The translations under genes were made by a program, and so were the position numbers. Source: Psychroserpens sp. SPM9 (GTDB lineage Bacteria; Bacteroidota; Bacteroidia; Flavobacteriales; Flavobacteriaceae). From it: DNA of 64,000 nucleotides. Positions 6,358 to 15,602 of the stretch are shown in pieces (within the stretch, counting starts at the first letter, position 1; every line of letters begins with the position of its first letter). The notes below the pieces were generated by a model that saw only the letters and a list, made by a program, of their open reading frames with translations, had not been told where the DNA came from and ran no database searches. The stretch lies in assembly GCF_025153525.1 (NCBI RefSeq), contig NZ_JANZNR010000002.1:434001-498000 (forward strand), read 5' to 3'.

Positions 6358-8772
6358 TTAATTACCCGCTTTATTTAATCTGTCGCGTTCTTCAGTAGCT
6401 TTAGTACGCTGATTTGTTTCTAACCTAGTGTTTCCGAATTTATAACGGAATCCTAGTTTAACATAGCGATTATCTTCATCAACAAACTGCGTGTTAAATT
6501 GATTCTGGTATTGTGTGGCCACATCCCAGTCTTGCATATTAAACAAGTCTCTAAAAGAAAGTGAAATAGTTCCTTGTTTGTTAAATACGGTTTTTGAAAT
6601 CATTAAATCACTAACCAATCTGTTTTCTAGAGTTTGAAAGGCTTGAAGGTTTTTGCCTAACCAGATCACATCAAAATAGACATTTAAACTATTGTCTTTT
6701 AACAAAGACAAACTGTTGGTTAAATTAGAATAATTAGACCATTGGGATTGGTTGACAAAACCATTACCAAAATTGGTTTCTTCTTCTCGGTTATAAAAAG
6801 AGGTTACGAAATAAGTACTCCAGTTGTCGGTAAAAGAATGATACAATTCGAAATCAAAACCATATTCAATCGTTTTGTCAAAATTCACAGACGTGTATTC
6901 TATAATATTAGTGTCATTATTTTGTCTTGGAATTTCAGAAATGGCGCCATCAAAATTTTGGTAATAAGCGCCAATAGTAATTAAGCCGTCAAATAACGTA
7001 GAGCCAATATGATAATAATCTACAAATGTCGGCACCAAATTAGGGTTCCCTACAACTACATAATTTTCATTTAAGAAAAAACGAAACGGATTTAAATCGG
7101 CATATCCTGGTCTGGCAATACTTCGCTTGTAATTGACACCTATACTGTAACTATCAGAAATATTATATTGAAAACTTAGGTTTGGAAACAATTCAGTATA
7201 ATCTTGTGTGTTCATTATATCTGATAAAGGGGAAACTCCTTCAAGATCTGTTTGTTCCAGTCTTAAACCTGCATTAAGGTTGTATTTTTCTTTCCGTAAC
7301 GTATAATTGACATAGGCCGCATAAATGTGCTCGTTATAATCGAAAGCATCCGAATTTTGTATATCAATCGTCTCATTTCCTGTGTTGGTATCGACATCAA
7401 ACTGAGTAATATCACTGTCGGTTGTAATATTAGAAAATTTGATGCCTGTTTCAAAATTTGAATGCTCAGATAATGGTAAAGTATAATCTACTTTTGCTGC
7501 TAAAATCTGCGTGTCTTGATTCGCGTTGGTATTAAATGCGGAAGTACTTTGAAAGTCATTATTCTGATCAAAAAAATCGCTCACAACACCTTGATATCTT
7601 TCATAATTATAAGTGGTAAAGTGGGTATTAAATGTCAGCTGTCCTTTGGTAAAATCATGTTTAAAATCTAAATCAAACCCTAAGTTATATTTATCATCAC
7701 GCGATAAATTATCGGCTGTAAATCGGGATAAAAAAGCGCCATTATCATCTGTTATTTCCGTCTGATTAGAAATTCGATACTTAAAATAAGGAAGGTATAA
7801 AGAGTTCGTTGACAAACTCAAGGTATTATTATCGTTGATAAAGTAGTCGAAATTAGCATTAAGGCCATGCGTTTCAGACCAGGTATTTCTATTTGTGATA
7901 GAACGCCAGCTTTCTTCTACAGCATTAGAATCATCTAAATAGTTCACAGTATCATCACCATCTCTGTTAATTTTATTTTTAGAGTAACTATAATTAACAT
8001 TAAAGCTAATGGCTTCATTCTTAAAAAAATGACTGGTTTCTACTTTATATCTTGGAAACACAGCTTGGGTATAATTTGCAGATACACTTCCTCTGTAACC
8101 TGTAATCAAGTTTTTACTCATCACAATATTTAATACCACGCCACTTTCGGCATCATATCTGGCCGAGGGATTGGTAATTACTTCAATCGATTTTACCGCA
8201 TTTGCTGAAGAACCTTCTAACAATTGATTTAAATCATCTGCAGACAAATGGACCTTTCGGTTGTTGATATAAACCGTAGGATTCGAGTTTTTTACGGTAA
8301 TCTCATCTCCCAGAACCAAAACACCAGGCGTACTTCTCAGCACTTCCAACATATTACCTTCAACTAAAGCCGTATTCTCTACGTTAAAAACGAGTCGGTC
8401 AGCTTGACGTTCTAAGGTTGGTTTCTTAGCATTAATGGTGATTTCATCTAAGGCTTCTACATCCTCAAGAAGTGTAATGGTTTTTAAATCTAATGCTCCA
8501 GTAAGTACAATTTTTTGTTTGTACTCTTGATAACCTATAAAACTTACTTTAAGAGTATAAGTGTGGTGTTCTAGATTATTCAGAATAAAATAGCCATTAA
8601 GATCTGTAGAGGTCCCTTTTATAACGTCGCTTTGGTCTTCACTAAACAAAATCACGTTTGCAAATTCTACAGGCCCGTTTGCGTCAACAATAACTCCAGA
8701 TATCGATGTATTCTGACTATAACTCAGAAATGAGCACAGAAAAAAAATGACAATGTGGCGTAGGGATTTCAA
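6358..8772 (-). CDS. TonB-dependent-receptor-like outer membrane beta-barrel protein (OMP_b-brl_3 type)
   Basis: 804 residues. There is a Sec signal peptide (to about SYSQN), a CarboxypepD_reg-like domain (about 22-105; VIVDANGPVEFANV), a plug-like domain (about 120-215; RSTPGVLVLGDE) and a long barrel of alternating aromatic strands. There is no obvious TonB-box sequence, and the family usually works in uptake of an unknown oligomer or as a surface barrel. The start is a TTG (first base 8772): the upstream frame is closed by a stop and the signal peptide begins immediately. It converges with the PD40 gene and is divergent from lepA. Confidence 0.88.
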   Translation of the reverse strand: MKSLRHIVIFFLCSFLSYSQNTSISGVIVDANGPVEFANVILFSEDQSDVIKGTSTDLNGYFILNNLEHHTYTLKVSFIGYQEYKQKIVLTGALDLKTITLLEDVEALDEITINAKKPTLERQADRLVFNVENTALVEGNMLEVLRSTPGVLVLGDEITVKNSNPTVYINNRKVHLSADDLNQLLEGSSANAVKSIEVITNPSARYDAESGVVLNIVMSKNLITGYRGSVSANYTQAVFPRYKVETSHFFKNEAISFNVNYSYSKNKINRDGDDTVNYLDDSNAVEESWRSITNRNTWSETHGLNANFDYFINDNNTLSLSTNSLYLPYFKYRISNQTEITDDNGAFLSRFTADNLSRDDKYNLGFDLDFKHDFTKGQLTFNTHFTTYNYERYQGVVSDFFDQNNDFQSTSAFNTNANQDTQILAAKVDYTLPLSEHSNFETGIKFSNITTDSDITQFDVDTNTGNETIDIQNSDAFDYNEHIYAAYVNYTLRKEKYNLNAGLRLEQTDLEGVSPLSDIMNTQDYTELFPNLSFQYNISDSYSIGVNYKRSIARPGYADLNPFRFFLNENYVVVGNPNLVPTFVDYYHIGSTLFDGLITIGAYYQNFDGAISEIPRQNNDTNIIEYTSVNFDKTIEYGFDFELYHSFTDNWSTYFVTSFYNREEETNFGNGFVNQSQWSNYSNLTNSLSLLKDNSLNVYFDVIWLGKNLQAFQTLENRLVSDLMISKTVFNKQGTISLSFRDLFNMQDWDVATQYQNQFNTQFVDEDNRYVKLGFRYKFGNTRLETNQRTKATEERDRLNKAGN

Positions 8773-8889
8773 ATTTAGTTAGGGTTTAGATTGCAATATA
8801 GCATTTGTTTTTAAATCTTATTTACGGATTTTCCATACATTTTAGACGTATTATGAATAATAATGCCATTTAATGCATAATAATTCGAT

Positions 8890-8897
8890 TATATTTG
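8890..8897 (+). promoter_or_regulatory. Putative -7 box of lepA
   Basis: TATATTTG matches TAnnTTTG, 30 bases before the lepA ATG. Confidence 0.45.
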
Positions 8898-8927
8898 CAA
8901 ATCTTTATCGAGACGAATTAAGATGTT

Positions 8928-10724
8928 ATGAAGCACATTAGAAACTTTTGCATAATTGCGCATATTGACCACGGAAAAAGTACACTAGCCGATCGCTTGC
9001 TTGACTTTACGGGATCTGTAACTGCTCGCGAAAAACAAGACCAGCTTTTAGATAGTATGGACTTAGAACGCGAACGTGGTATTACCATTAAGTCGCATGC
9101 CATTCAAATGGAATATCATTTTGAAGGTCAAGACTATGTGCTTAATTTGATTGACACACCAGGTCACGTCGATTTTTCATACGAAGTCTCGCGCTCAATT
9201 GCAGCTTGTGAAGGTGCATTATTGATTGTAGATGCTGCACAAAGTATACAAGCGCAGACCATTTCAAACTTGTATCTCGCACTAGAAAATGATTTAGAGA
9301 TTATTCCTGTGCTCAACAAAGTAGATTTACCGAGTGCCAATCCCGAAGAAGTCACAGACGATATTGTTGATCTTTTAGGTTGTGACCCTGAAGAAGTGAT
9401 TCATGCCAGCGGAAAGACAGGCTTTGGTGTTGATAATATTTTAAAAGCTATCATAGAACGTGTTCCAGCTCCAAAAGGTGATCCTGAGGCACCTTTACAG
9501 GCTTTGATTTTTGATTCAGTTTATAATACGTTTCGAGGTATTGAAACCTATTTTAGAGTCTTTAACGGAGAAATTAAAAAAGGACAAAAAATTAAATTTG
9601 TTGCTACAGATAAAGAATATTATGCTGATGAGGTAGGCACATTGAAACTTAATCAAGTCCCTAAAAAAAGTGTAAAAGCAGGTGATGTAGGTTATTTAAT
9701 TACAGGAATTAAAACGGCTAAAGAAGTAAAAGTTGGTGATACCATAACCGATTTTGCGAACCCAACTACAAATATTGTAGAAGGCTTTGAAGATGTAAAA
9801 CCTATGGTTTTTGCTGGTATTTATCCTGTAGATACCGAAGATTATGAAGAGTTACGTGCCTCTATGGAAAAGTTGCAGCTCAACGATGCCTCTTTAGTAT
9901 TTCAGCCCGAAAGCTCTGCTGCTTTAGGCTTTGGATTTCGTTGTGGATTCTTAGGAATGCTGCACATGGAAATCATTCAAGAACGCTTAGAACGTGAGTT
10001 TGATATGACTGTGATTACAACCGTTCCTAACGTATCGTATCACGCTTACACGAATAAAAATCCTGATGAAGCTTTTATTGTAAATAACCCATCAGATTTA
10101 CCAGAACCCACAACAATCAATCGTGTAGAAGAACCTTTTATTAAAGCAACGATTATTACTAAAGCTGATTTTGTAGGTAATGTCATGTCGCTTTGTATAG
10201 AGAAACGCGGTATGATTCTGAATCAAACCTATTTAACACCAGAACGTGTTGAATTAACCTTTGAAATGCCTTTGGCTGAAATCGTTTTTGATTTTTATGA
10301 TCGTCTCAAAACGGTTTCTAAAGGGTACGCATCGTTTGATTATTCGCCAATCGGAATGAAAGTCTCTAAGCTGGTTCGTCTAGATATTTTATTAAATGCT
10401 CAAACCGTTGATGCCCTTTCGGCTTTAATTCATGCTGATAATGCACATACGATTGGTAAAAAAATGTGCGAAAAATTAAAAGAGCTTATTCCAAGACAGC
10501 AATTTGATATTCCAATCCAAGCCGCTATTGGTGCGAAAATTATTTCTCGTGAAACCATAAAAGCATTACGTAAAGATGTAACGGCAAAATGTTATGGTGG
10601 TGATATTTCTCGTAAACGAAAATTATTAGAAAAGCAGAAAAAAGGTAAAAAACGTATGCGTCAAGTTGGAAATGTAGAAATACCTCAACAAGCATTTATG
10701 GCTGTTTTAAAGCTGAACGATTAA
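8928..10724 (+). CDS. lepA: Elongation factor 4 (back-translocating GTPase LepA)
   Basis: 598 residues, the usual EF4 length. The P-loop is AHIDHGKST (residues 11-19), followed by the switch region [15 protein letters not shown] and NKVDLP. The EF-G-like domains and the EF4-specific C-terminal domain ([40 protein letters not shown]) are intact. The protein binds the ribosome and promotes reverse translocation or late assembly under stress. It is a single-gene unit: its own promoter lies upstream and a clear terminator (10751-10777) follows. Confidence 0.97.
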   Translation: MKHIRNFCIIAHIDHGKSTLADRLLDFTGSVTAREKQDQLLDSMDLERERGITIKSHAIQMEYHFEGQDYVLNLIDTPGHVDFSYEVSRSIAACEGALLIVDAAQSIQAQTISNLYLALENDLEIIPVLNKVDLPSANPEEVTDDIVDLLGCDPEEVIHASGKTGFGVDNILKAIIERVPAPKGDPEAPLQALIFDSVYNTFRGIETYFRVFNGEIKKGQKIKFVATDKEYYADEVGTLKLNQVPKKSVKAGDVGYLITGIKTAKEVKVGDTITDFANPTTNIVEGFEDVKPMVFAGIYPVDTEDYEELRASMEKLQLNDASLVFQPESSAALGFGFRCGFLGMLHMEIIQERLEREFDMTVITTVPNVSYHAYTNKNPDEAFIVNNPSDLPEPTTINRVEEPFIKATIITKADFVGNVMSLCIEKRGMILNQTYLTPERVELTFEMPLAEIVFDFYDRLKTVSKGYASFDYSPIGMKVSKLVRLDILLNAQTVDALSALIHADNAHTIGKKMCEKLKELIPRQQFDIPIQAAIGAKIISRETIKALRKDVTAKCYGGDISRKRKLLEKQKKGKKRMRQVGNVEIPQQAFMAVLKLND

Positions 10725-10750
10725 TCTTACAAATAAATTTTAAATACCAA

Positions 10751-10777
10751 ACCGAAGCATAATACTTCGGTTTTTTT
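10751..10777 (+). terminator. Rho-independent terminator after lepA
   Basis: ACCGAAG and CTTCGGT form a 7-bp stem with a seven-base loop, followed by a run of Ts. Confidence 0.85.
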
Positions 10778-10789
10778 GTATTTTTAAGT

Positions 10790-12328
10790 ATGAGGAATTG
10801 GGGAAACTTCATACCGTCCGCTTTGCTACTTGTTTCTTTTTTCAGTTTAGCTCAAGTCACACCAAAATCTGAAATTGATACTCTTTTACGTAAGGCACTT
10901 GTATTTCATAAGACAAATCAAGATAGTGGTTTGTACTATGCCGATATTGCCTACTCAAAAAGCAGAGCATTAAATGACGTTCCGTTAATTGCTAGATCAA
11001 TCATCTACAAAAACACCTACCTCATCACCAAAAAACAATATGACGAAGCCGAACGTCTATTCGATTACAACCTAAAGCATTTAGATTCACTTTCCGAAGT
11101 ATTAAAAGGTGATACGTTTTATAATTTAGGCTCTATATACTACTTAAAAGAAAACTATGACCTCGCGCTTGAAAGTTATTTTAGTGCTATTATTCATTAC
11201 AATCAAGGCGGAATTGATAAAGGTTTACAAAAAGCCTATCTACAAATAGGAGTCATTTACAGCAAACTCGATCGCCCAGATTTAGCAGATTATTTCTATG
11301 ATAAATCAATGGCTTCTGGCGCAGATAATCATGCTTCCGAAGAAAATAATATACAACCAGCCACACATGATGAACATGAAAAGTTGCTGCTCTCTGAAAA
11401 ATTACTTTCTGGTATTGACGACAAACACAATTCTAGACTCGCTGCCATCATCTATTATAATATGGCGCAAAGCTACGTGGCGTTAAACGATTACAATAAT
11501 ATTATAAAGTATCATCTCGAATCCATAAAAATTAAGGAGCGTATAAATTATGCGTCCAATAAAGATAGAAGTTATGCTTGTATTGGTGAAGCTTATTATC
11601 ATTTAGGAAAGGATGACCAAGCCATTTTCTACTTAAAAAAAGCACTTGACAATTCACCTAAAAGGGCATTTAAATTAGAAACCAACCAGCTTTTGGCAAA
11701 GGCTTACGAAATGGCTGGAGACTATAAAAGTGCATTTCGAATATCTAATGCCATTAACCACGTAAAAGATTCGCTTAATTTAATTGAAGAAAAAGAACGC
11801 ATCGCTAAAATTACCGCTCAATTTGAAACCGAAAAACAAGCCAAAGAAATATTGCTTCTCGAAAAGGAAAACCAGCACAAAGAGCTACTTATTTCTAAAA
11901 AACAAAAAAATATCTGGAAATGGTCATTATTTGCATTAATTGCTACTTTGGCTTCTATTTTTCTTGGCCAAAAATTAATGCGTTCCATACAACGCCTTAA
12001 AACGGCAGAATATGAAAAAGAGCAAATTGCCAAAAAAGTCGAAGAAATTGCAGTCATTCTTAACAATAAATCAAAAGTATATCTGGATCAACTCAAGTAC
12101 ATCAAATCTGATGGCAACTATTTAGAATTTGTCACCGATGATAAGACCATTATAGACCGTAATAAACTCAAAGATATTCTCAATACCTTACCTCCAAATT
12201 TTGTTCGAGTTCATCGCTCATATGTCATCAATAAAAACTTTATAGATGCTTTAAATAGCAAGTCTTTATTTTTAAAACCTAATATCGAAATACCTGTTTC
12301 TAGAACTTATAAGGCAAATATCGCCTAA
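10790..12328 (+). CDS. Membrane-anchored TPR protein with C-terminal LytTR DNA-binding domain
   Basis: 512 residues. An N-terminal signal or signal anchor (LLLVSFFSLAQ) is followed by TPR-like helical repeats (about 40-330), a charged coiled coil, one membrane helix (WSLFALIATLASIFLG, about 384-399), a second coiled coil and a LytTR domain (about 425-510; YIKSDGNYLEFV, RVHRSYVINKNFI, IPVSRTYK). It is a one-component regulator whose periplasmic TPRs may sense a ligand or protein and whose cytoplasmic domain binds DNA. It lies 101 bases upstream of three tandem paralogous envelope genes in the same direction, which are the obvious candidate targets (inference). Confidence 0.85.
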   Translation: MRNWGNFIPSALLLVSFFSLAQVTPKSEIDTLLRKALVFHKTNQDSGLYYADIAYSKSRALNDVPLIARSIIYKNTYLITKKQYDEAERLFDYNLKHLDSLSEVLKGDTFYNLGSIYYLKENYDLALESYFSAIIHYNQGGIDKGLQKAYLQIGVIYSKLDRPDLADYFYDKSMASGADNHASEENNIQPATHDEHEKLLLSEKLLSGIDDKHNSRLAAIIYYNMAQSYVALNDYNNIIKYHLESIKIKERINYASNKDRSYACIGEAYYHLGKDDQAIFYLKKALDNSPKRAFKLETNQLLAKAYEMAGDYKSAFRISNAINHVKDSLNLIEEKERIAKITAQFETEKQAKEILLLEKENQHKELLISKKQKNIWKWSLFALIATLASIFLGQKLMRSIQRLKTAEYEKEQIAKKVEEIAVILNNKSKVYLDQLKYIKSDGNYLEFVTDDKTIIDRNKLKDILNTLPPNFVRVHRSYVINKNFIDALNSKSLFLKPNIEIPVSRTYKANIA

Positions 12329-12360
12329 CACTTTAAGTTGAATATGTTGTTTTTTGTGTC

Positions 12361-12403
12361 AGTTATCACATTTTATAGAGTTTCATTGCTCTAAAAGATA
12401 ACT
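12361..12403. promoter_or_regulatory. Imperfect inverted repeat between the LytTR gene and the three-paralogue cluster
   Basis: AGTTATC at 12361 pairs with GATAACT at 12397, and inside them TTTTA..GAG pairs with CTC.TAAAA around the loop TTTCATTG. There is no T-run, so it looks less like a terminator than an operator or leader structure before the ATG at 12430. Confidence 0.45.
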
Positions 12404-12429
12404 TTAATACAAACCAAAATTCACATATT

Positions 12430-13191
12430 ATGAAAACTAAACATGTATTAACAATGGTGTTGCTTCTTTTTTTTATGAGCACTACAACATCATTAACCGC
12501 TCAAAATGTATTCGATACCAAAACTGATTTTGATCAATTTATGGTGGCTTCGGAAACTCTAGATTTAAGAACCTACGAAATTAATTTAGATGAAGATATT
12601 CAGTATGATTTCTCAAAGGCTCCAAAAAATATTACCGAAAATGACGCTCAAGAAAACTTAGCCGCTTTTGCTCTTAATATGATTGCATTTGGTGCAGGTT
12701 TCGGGTTTACCGATCTTGAAACCCTTTGGTGCCTTCACGCGGCATATTATTTAAGGTTTGCTACATTTTCAAATAAAGCAGCCTATGCGGCTCTTGGTGT
12801 TGGGTATAATTATACTAATGCTGAATTCCTGACCGTAGGATTGTTTGACCTCTCTTTAAGAGTAATGATGCTTTCTGTCCTTTCTAAACGCTTTCAACAA
12901 GTTCGTGCACAATACGGTGTTTTTGCAAAATATGCCTTTGGAACTAACAAGTTTGAGGACGGATTTAAAAATGACCTTACGAGGTTTTCCTTCGGATTAT
13001 TTGTTGGGCTCCACATATTATTGACAAAACAATGGTCAATGATGATACAAACTGACCTCTTAACTGTTGAAAAACAAACTCTAAAATCTGATGGCAATGA
13101 AATCACAAATAATCAAACTTATGGGTTCATAAACAAAAACAACCTCCTCATACTTACTCTAGTATTTACATTGCCAGATTCAAAACGATGA
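12430..13191 (+). CDS. Secreted envelope protein, member 1 of a tandem three-paralogue family
   Basis: 253 residues with a Sec signal peptide (cleaved near LTAQN) and no lipobox. After a short charged segment the last 165 or so residues are rich in alternating hydrophobics and glycines, as in a small outer membrane barrel. Landmarks shared with the next two genes: GAGFGF, a W/F-C-x-x pair (LETLWCLHAAYY), GFKNDLT, SDGNE and FINKNN before the final strand. The upstream CACATATTATGAAAAC is nearly identical to that of the second gene, a trace of duplication. No known family is recognised. Confidence 0.7.
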   Translation: MKTKHVLTMVLLLFFMSTTTSLTAQNVFDTKTDFDQFMVASETLDLRTYEINLDEDIQYDFSKAPKNITENDAQENLAAFALNMIAFGAGFGFTDLETLWCLHAAYYLRFATFSNKAAYAALGVGYNYTNAEFLTVGLFDLSLRVMMLSVLSKRFQQVRAQYGVFAKYAFGTNKFEDGFKNDLTRFSFGLFVGLHILLTKQWSMMIQTDLLTVEKQTLKSDGNEITNNQTYGFINKNNLLILTLVFTLPDSKR

Positions 13192-13216
13192 TTTATAAAT
13201 TTTAAAACCACATATT

Positions 13217-13939
13217 ATGAAAACAAAAACTATAATAACGAAATCGATAGGTATTATTTTATTATTCGGACTTCTATCTACAAATTTTGGGTGCGCAGCT
13301 CTATTTGATGCAGAATTTGATGGACAAGATATGCCTAGAGATGAAAATGGAATGATCGACTTTAAAAAGCTTGAAGAACAGGTCCTTGATGACTTTAGAA
13401 ACAATCAATTAGTTGCCTACCCACAACACTTTATAGAAGCATCAGGAGGCTTCGGGTTAAATTCTACCGAGGATGACAGTGAAACCTCGTTTTGCATTGG
13501 TGCTGGGTATAACCATAGAATTTCTAAAGATAATTTTAATTCGGCCAGCTATTTAAAAGGATTTGCAATGCACCATTCTCAAAGTGCTGATGATCGTAAG
13601 TTAAATCTAACTCGTGTTGGTGTTGGGTATACACTATTTGATCGCGCCAGTAAAAATGGTAAACTAGACATCACCTATGGCGTTGACCTTAGTTACGGGT
13701 TTGGAACACTTGAAAATTTTGACTTCAAGGAAGATCTTACAGAATATCGGGGTGAATTAAAAGTTGGAGCAAATTATACCCTTAGTCCTAGATTAGACCT
13801 TGGTGTTACTATTCCTATCGCTTCTTGGTCACAACAAACCTATGAGTCTGATGGCTTTGAATTTGAACAACAAAATACTTGGGTAGGCATTAATAAAGAC
13901 AACCTAATTATGGGTTATGCTAGAATTAAATTAGACTAA
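13217..13939 (+). CDS. Envelope lipoprotein, member 2 of the tandem family
   Basis: 240 residues with a lipoprotein signal (STNFGC, Cys26), so probably lipid-anchored. The C-terminal domain repeats the family landmarks: SGGFGLN, ETSFCIGAGYNH, FGTLENFDFKEDLT, ESDGFEFE and GINKDNLIM. It lies 25 bases after member 1 and presumably shares its transcript. The C-terminal region looks like antiparallel beta strands with aromatic ends. Why a barrel-like domain would be lipid-anchored is unclear; it may sit on the outer leaflet or partner the other members. Confidence 0.7.
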   Translation: MKTKTIITKSIGIILLFGLLSTNFGCAALFDAEFDGQDMPRDENGMIDFKKLEEQVLDDFRNNQLVAYPQHFIEASGGFGLNSTEDDSETSFCIGAGYNHRISKDNFNSASYLKGFAMHHSQSADDRKLNLTRVGVGYTLFDRASKNGKLDITYGVDLSYGFGTLENFDFKEDLTEYRGELKVGANYTLSPRLDLGVTIPIASWSQQTYESDGFEFEQQNTWVGINKDNLIMGYARIKLD

Positions 13940-13998
13940 TCTAAAAGTAGAGTCAATAAAACTATGGTTACGTATAGATAATCATAATTTGTGGAGAG

Positions 13999-14025
13999 CC
14001 CTTGCTTTAGTTGTTAAAGCAGGGG
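13999..14025. other. Stem-loop between members 2 and 3 of the tandem family
   Basis: CCCTTGCTTTA pairs with TAAAGCAGGGG around GTTGT. One pair in the stem is mismatched or wobble, and no T-run follows. It could be an mRNA-processing or stability element or a weak attenuator. Confidence 0.5.
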
Positions 14026-14081
14026 TTTACCCAAAGACTTTTTAAGATCAAACCTGTATTACTTATCCAAAACTAGCTATT

Positions 14082-15473
14082 ATGAAAACACAATTACCCA
14101 AAAGTATCATTCTATTTATTGTACTGCTTTTCGGAACTATACCACATTTAAACGCTCAAGAGCATCCTAACGATGAGTTAACCAAAATGTATGACGCTCA
14201 AAAAGACCTAACTGCTGCATTTAATACAATGCTAAAAACCGAAACATTAAACAATTGGAAAGACAACAAACCTTGCAAAGCAAATGATTTAATAAACAGC
14301 ATCAATAAGTCTCAATTAGAACTGAGTATTAATGAACTGAATGCTGTAACACGCAACTTGTTTTCTAGAATTCAAGCTGTGGCTATAAGTGAAACTATTG
14401 ATAAAGGTTCATTTGAATCACTAACAGATAAAGCATTACAAGCCTTAAGCAATGATGCTAATTTTGAGGCATTTGTGAAAGCATATACTGGAAAAGGTGT
14501 TAACGATATTAAAGGCAAAACAGAATTCCGTGGCGAAATATTGTCTAAGGATATTGATGTTTTGCGTGACTACTATCTAACCTTAAAGGAGTTAACAACA
14601 AATTATAAGTCTAACAATGAGTACAATATCAACGACAGATGCAGATATAACTCCACAAACACTATTACTATAAAAACGATAAGTTATCCTAATGCTACTT
14701 GGGATCTTAAAACGACAGTAATTGTTGACTGTGTTTGTGATAATGATGCTCTAGCTACCGAAGTAAAAAATGGAAGTTATGAATATACGGCCTCGGTTTC
14801 AGGAACACTAACGGGTTCTACTATCACTTTTATGAATCCGAAGAACTCTAGGCTTTCTGTGCTTTCACTAAAATGCTGTGGTGACAAAGAAGACAAAGAA
14901 GAACCGTCTAATATAGATCCTGTTGCAGCTCTCAATGCTATTGAAGGTATTAATGACCTGATGCCAGATCAAACCATTGGCTTTGGTATTGGAGCTGGGT
15001 TTGCACAGGATTTTGAGGAAACTACTTTTTGTGTATTTGGCGAATATTTATACCAGCTAAATTCAAGTGATGACCAAGGTTGGTATATTGGAGCAGAAGC
15101 AAGCTATCAACATACTAGTTTTGGAGATTTTAGCTCGAGTGTCATTAAAGGTGGCCCAAAACTTCAATATAATTTTGCTGCTACGCCTAGCCAAGAAACT
15201 CAATTTGTGGTTGGTATTATGGCAAATTATGCAACTGGAAGTAATGATAATAATGGCTTTAAAGATGATTTTACAGGCCTAATCGGATGTGCTTACAGCG
15301 GTGTAAATATTAGAATTTGTGAGGATTGGTCTGTGGGCGGACAATTTCCAATATTTATCTACGAGAGTTTTACATTTAAACCCGAAAGCGGTGGCGAATT
15401 TGAAGTTGATGGGACATCGCTCTTTATAAATAAAGATAATCCTTTTAAAATAGTTGTAAGACACAGTTTTTGA
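14082..15473 (+). CDS. Secreted envelope protein, member 3 of the tandem family, with an extra N-terminal domain
   Basis: 463 residues with a Sec signal (ending near LNAQE). Residues 25-275 form an extra, mostly helical then cysteine-containing region (Cys in NDRCRYN, DCVCD and KCCGD) absent from the two smaller paralogues. The last 160 or so residues match them: GFGIGAGF, ETTFCVFGEY, YATGSNDNNGFKDDFT, SGGEFEVDG and FINKDNPFKIVV. It ends the cluster before a bidirectional terminator. The four cysteines in DCVCD/KCCGD could form disulfides in the periplasm. No known family is recognised. Confidence 0.7.
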   Translation: MKTQLPKSIILFIVLLFGTIPHLNAQEHPNDELTKMYDAQKDLTAAFNTMLKTETLNNWKDNKPCKANDLINSINKSQLELSINELNAVTRNLFSRIQAVAISETIDKGSFESLTDKALQALSNDANFEAFVKAYTGKGVNDIKGKTEFRGEILSKDIDVLRDYYLTLKELTTNYKSNNEYNINDRCRYNSTNTITIKTISYPNATWDLKTTVIVDCVCDNDALATEVKNGSYEYTASVSGTLTGSTITFMNPKNSRLSVLSLKCCGDKEDKEEPSNIDPVAALNAIEGINDLMPDQTIGFGIGAGFAQDFEETTFCVFGEYLYQLNSSDDQGWYIGAEASYQHTSFGDFSSSVIKGGPKLQYNFAATPSQETQFVVGIMANYATGSNDNNGFKDDFTGLIGCAYSGVNIRICEDWSVGGQFPIFIYESFTFKPESGGEFEVDGTSLFINKDNPFKIVVRHSF

Positions 15474-15568
15474 GTCGTTACATAGACCGTTTAACTACAC
15501 ACAAAACCATAAAACAAGTATAAAAGACTGTGTTTTAAAATTGATACTTTGAATTGGTCTTTATCAGA

Positions 15569-15602
15569 AGAGGTTTTAGCATTACTTAAAGCCTCTTTTT
15601 TT
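15569..15602. terminator. Bidirectional terminator between convergent genes
   Basis: AGAGG..TTTAG and CTTAAAG.CCTCT form a stem, followed by a T-run on the plus strand that reaches the stop of the antiporter gene. The minus strand has no equally long run. Confidence 0.7.
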
